Below are positions 20,606 to 22,526 of a stretch of DNA of 22,526 nt, piece after piece (within the stretch, counting starts at the first letter, position 1; every line of letters starts with the position of its first letter). A program made the translations under genes and the position numbers. The notes beneath the pieces were generated by a model. It had not been told where the DNA came from. It saw nothing but the letters and a program-made list of their open reading frames with translations, and searched no databases. Where the stretch lies: the NCBI GenBank assembly GCA_964643435.1, contig CAZXPY010000007.1, positions 1-22,526 on the forward strand, written 5' to 3'. Origin of the DNA: CAZXPY01 sp964643435. Its GTDB lineage: Bacteria > Patescibacteriota > Microgenomatia > Woykebacterales > RBG-16-39-9b.

Positions 20606-21689
20606 TCAAGTCGAAAATAAAAAAGCTCCATCACAGATAAGACCATTATTTTCTATCGCTTTTTATTCACTACGCGCAATGACCAGAAACCGCGCGACTA
20701 TGTTTTTTGGATTTGTCTTTCCGCTCCTTTTTATTAGCGTATTTGGACTTTTTGGTGGGAACACTCTTAACGTTTCATTGGGAATACCGGTTTCGCAGCA
20801 AAGGGGTTTGGTTTACGAAGCCCTGACAAAAATAGAGGCGTTCCATATCGAAACCGGTACGAGAGAAGAATTATTAGCAAAGCTTAAACAGGGGCGGATT
20901 GCTGGGGTTTTTACAGCCGAAGATGGTTCACCGGGGGGTAAGCTTTTAGTCTCTAAAGCAGATCCCCAACAGGCAGCAGCAGTGACCAGTTTGATCTCTG
21001 GAGTAGTGGACAAAATAAACCTAAGAGCGGCAAATGTTGCTCCCTTATTAAATCTTCAGGTAGAGGAGACATCGGGCCGAGATTTTAAGTTTATCGACTT
21101 TTTCCTGCCGGCAATAATTGGTTTTGCTCTTCTTGCCACGGCTGTTCCTAACACTGCTTTTGGTCTTGTTTTTTTAAAGAAGACTTTGGTTCTTAAGAGA
21201 ATTTTTGCTACACCGACCAAAGGATCGACGATTTTGATTGGTCAGGCATGCTCTAGATTAGTGATAGTGTTGGCCCAGACTTTAGTCATATTAGTGGTGG
21301 GAATTTTTGCATTCAAATTTAACCTGGTGCATGGTTTTTTAACAATCATCGATATTTTTATCCTAAGTATTATTGGTCTTTTTGCCTTTTTGGGGTTTGG
21401 ACTTTTTGTAGCTGGCTTATCAAATGAGGAGAATACAGTAGCTCCAGTGGCCCAGTTAATTGTACTTCCCCAATTTTTAGTTGCTGGTACGTTTTTTCCA
21501 ATAGACTCTCTTCCTTCCTGGGCGCAACCTCTCGTAAACGTCCTTCCCCTTTCTTTCTTTAACACGGCGATAAGAAAAATAACTATTGAAGGATTAGGTT
21601 TTGGGGATCTTCTCCCCCAATTATTTGGCCTGGCAATTTGGTCGGCAGTAGCCTATTTTGCGGCTTCCCGCACCTTCCGTTGGGAGTAG
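20598..21689 (+). CDS. ABC-2 type transporter permease
   Basis: A 363-residue membrane subunit of the ABC-2 family that pairs with the upstream ATPase. The first membrane helix (about 34-53, MFFGFVFPLLFISVFGLFGG) is followed by an extracytoplasmic domain of about 120 residues and then five helices: FLPAIIGFALLATAV, the LVIVLAQTLVILVVGIFAF segment, IIDIFILSIIGLFAFLG, the region around APVAQLIVLPQFLVAGTFF, and a C-terminal helix before RTFRWE. The motif FFPIDSLPSWAQPLVNVLPLS is typical of the family. It starts at a GTG with SD GGGAGG seven nt upstream, and its start overlaps the ATPase by 8 nt. No terminator is visible after it. Confidence 0.92.
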   Translation: MTNQVENKKAPSQIRPLFSIAFYSLRAMTRNRATMFFGFVFPLLFISVFGLFGGNTLNVSLGIPVSQQRGLVYEALTKIEAFHIETGTREELLAKLKQGRIAGVFTAEDGSPGGKLLVSKADPQQAAAVTSLISGVVDKINLRAANVAPLLNLQVEETSGRDFKFIDFFLPAIIGFALLATAVPNTAFGLVFLKKTLVLKRIFATPTKGSTILIGQACSRLVIVLAQTLVILVVGIFAFKFNLVHGFLTIIDIFILSIIGLFAFLGFGLFVAGLSNEENTVAPVAQLIVLPQFLVAGTFFPIDSLPSWAQPLVNVLPLSFFNTAIRKITIEGLGFGDLLPQLFGLAIWSAVAYFAASRTFRWE

Positions 21690-21791
21690 AAAAGCCTATA
21701 AAATTTCCTTATTGACCACTTACTTTTGTGTTAAAATTGTTTAGATAGTTAAGGCTTCGAATATTTAATAAACCACCAAGGAGGTGAAGGA

Positions 21792-22178
21792 GTGAGATCA
21801 ATACCTCACCAACGCTACTGGTTAAAACTTTTTGGCTTGGGTAACTACAGGCTTATCTACGATCGTATAAGTTATAAAGGTGTGACAGATACCAGCGTGG
21901 GTGAAGAGGAAACTACCAGACGAACCGATGATGGTGAGCCTTTCCGGATTATCTCGATGGGTATTATCTCTGCTTGTAGTGATCATGAAGCCTCAAGGAT
22001 CGAGATCGATCATACTCGTAAGATTGGAGAGAAGGATTTACTGCACGAACTTGTCCATGCCTTAAACCCAAATCTGCCTCATGAGCAGATAGATGTTATT
22101 TGCAGAGAACTTATCACCGCCAGGAAAAAAGGAGATGCGCAAGAGCTAATTTCGCGGTTGCAATTGGGTCTAAGTTAA
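21792..22178 (+). CDS. Small HExxH protein, putative zinc metallopeptidase-like
   Basis: A 128-residue protein without a recognised family. The striking element is H85-E86-L-V-H89 in DLLHELVHALNPNLPHEQ, a canonical HExxH zinc motif within a helix; H97 or E106 (CRELITA) could be the third ligand. The N-terminal half has aromatic/Arg-rich sequence (HQRYWLKLFGLGNYRLIYDR) and a variable acidic segment. The GTG start at 21792 has a ten-base SD match (AAGGAGGTGA, 21779-21788) just upstream. Such small HExxH proteins are often found in mobile or phage-related regions, but no mobile element is seen here. Codon use is less A/T-biased than in the sec cluster, similar to purM. The stop lies inside the loop of a terminator hairpin. 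Confidence 0.75.
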   Translation: MRSIPHQRYWLKLFGLGNYRLIYDRISYKGVTDTSVGEEETTRRTDDGEPFRIISMGIISACSDHEASRIEIDHTRKIGEKDLLHELVHALNPNLPHEQIDVICRELITARKKGDAQELISRLQLGLS

Positions 22179-22199
22179 ACCTTAGACCCATTATTTTAG
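22166..22199. terminator. Terminator overlapping the stop codon of the HExxH gene
   Basis: A perfect 9-bp stem, GGGTCTAAG (22166-22174) with CTTAGACCC (22181-22189), has a 6-nt loop TTAAAC that contains part of the stop codon TAA (22176-22178). It is followed by ATTATTTTAG. It sits between this gene and the convergent DUF1059-like gene and could serve both directions, though the minus-strand side lacks a T-run. Confidence 0.65.
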
Positions 22200-22224
22200 A
22201 GAATAATAGACATTAAAATTGGGC

Positions 22225-22419
22225 TTATTCTTTTCTCCAAGCACTGGTAATGATATTCTTAGTCTGTTCTTCGGACATATTAGCCATTTCTGGATGAGCG
22301 CTCGCTACGTGCGGCCCTACTTGCGCCATAATTTTTTCCAAAGCTTCCTCATCACTATCAGCGACGGCGGTAAAGGTCATTGGTTCGTGACCTTGATCAC
22401 AAGTAAATGTATATTGCAC
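22225..22419 (-). CDS. DUF1059-like small protein
   Basis: A 64-residue protein starting MQYTFTCDQGHEP and continuing with a TFTAVADSDEEALEKIM segment and an EMANMSEEQTKNII segment. The pattern of one Cys, a His, an acidic helix and a short C-terminal helix resembles DUF1059 proteins, whose function is unknown. I chose the GTG at 22419 because AAGGTGG ends about 8 nt before it; GTGs at 22428 and 22431 are part of that SD region and would add up to four residues (MVIF type). It has a good promoter (22452-22480) and converges on the HExxH gene. Confidence 0.72.
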   Translation of the reverse strand: MQYTFTCDQGHEPMTFTAVADSDEEALEKIMAQVGPHVASAHPEMANMSEEQTKNIITSAWRKE

Positions 22420-22451
22420 AAAAATCACCACCTTTCGGTTCTAAGGAATTT

Positions 22452-22480
22452 AGTTTAAAGTTTTAAATACCTTAAGTCAA
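22452..22480 (-). promoter_or_regulatory. Promoter of the DUF1059-like gene
   Basis: On the minus strand TTGACT (22480-22475) and TAAACT (22457-22452) are separated by 17 nt. The transcript would begin about 25 nt before the GTG and include the SD. A further ATTATA (TATAAT on the minus strand) is near 22508-22515. Confidence 0.65.
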
Positions 22481-22526
22481 GCACCTTCTTGAAAGGAAAT
22501 TAGTGAGGATTATAGCCAGGTTTAGA

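Noticed and set aside
21690..21791. Possible promoter TTGACC (21712-21717) with TAAAAT (21732-21737) before the HExxH gene
   Set aside because: The spacer is only 14 nt and no alternative -10 fits at 16-18 nt, so I do not list it as a feature.
22219..22458. A 79-codon plus-strand frame at the right end
   Set aside because: Antisense to the DUF1059-like gene, which has a promoter, an SD and a plausible family pattern on the minus strand.

Overview
The window looks like a piece of chromosome from an uncultivated Patescibacteria/CPR bacterium, most likely Microgenomates-like. The evidence is an A/T-rich background with TTA/AAA-biased codons, very tight gene packing with short overlaps, many starts without a Shine-Dalgarno (SD) sequence, and small families that in my experience are common in CPR genomes (DUF5679 zinc ribbon, DUF4446, DUF3048, a wHTH-nucleotidyltransferase fusion). 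TGA is used as a normal stop, for example in rny and comM, so recoded-TGA lineages such as Gracilibacteria/SR1 are unlikely. The lineage call is inference; no rRNA is present.

Layout. 1-121: no gene seen. 122-544 (-): NUDIX hydrolase. 603-679 (-): tRNA-Pro(GGG) with encoded CCA and an aberrant T-loop. 766-8553 (+): a compact housekeeping run of recA, recX, rny (RNase Y), a YmdB-type phosphodiesterase, HU, a diacylglycerol/undecaprenol kinase, miaA and two tandem AI-2E-family membrane proteins. 8591-8974 (+): RNase P RNA with a clear promoter, followed 14 nt later by a membrane-anchored protein of unknown function and then comM (9661-11178). 11277-11800 (-): a 46-residue DUF5679 zinc ribbon and a small membrane protein.

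From 11903 to 18621 (+) there is an apparent export/envelope operon: DUF4446, DUF3048, a wHTH-nucleotidyltransferase, a secreted or anchored Cys/His-rich protein with about 34-residue cysteine repeats, secD, a double-psi-barrel-like protein, a small acidic protein, and secF. It is followed by purM (18739-19740, clearly different base and codon use), an ABC-2 transporter pair (19841-21689), a small HExxH protein (21792-22178) and, convergent on the minus strand, a DUF1059-like protein (22225-22419).

How the genes fit together. The first cluster joins DNA repair (recA/recX), RNA turnover (rny with its usual neighbour ymdB), nucleoid structure (HU), lipid recycling and tRNA modification. The central cluster couples the SecDF translocation motor to CPR-type envelope proteins. 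The best candidates for undescribed biology are the Cys/His-rich protein at 14070-15179, the two proteins between secD and secF, the tRNA-Pro without a TTC T-loop, and the hairpin that abuts the recA start codon. I saw no CRISPR array, insertion sequence, prophage or recognisable defence system.
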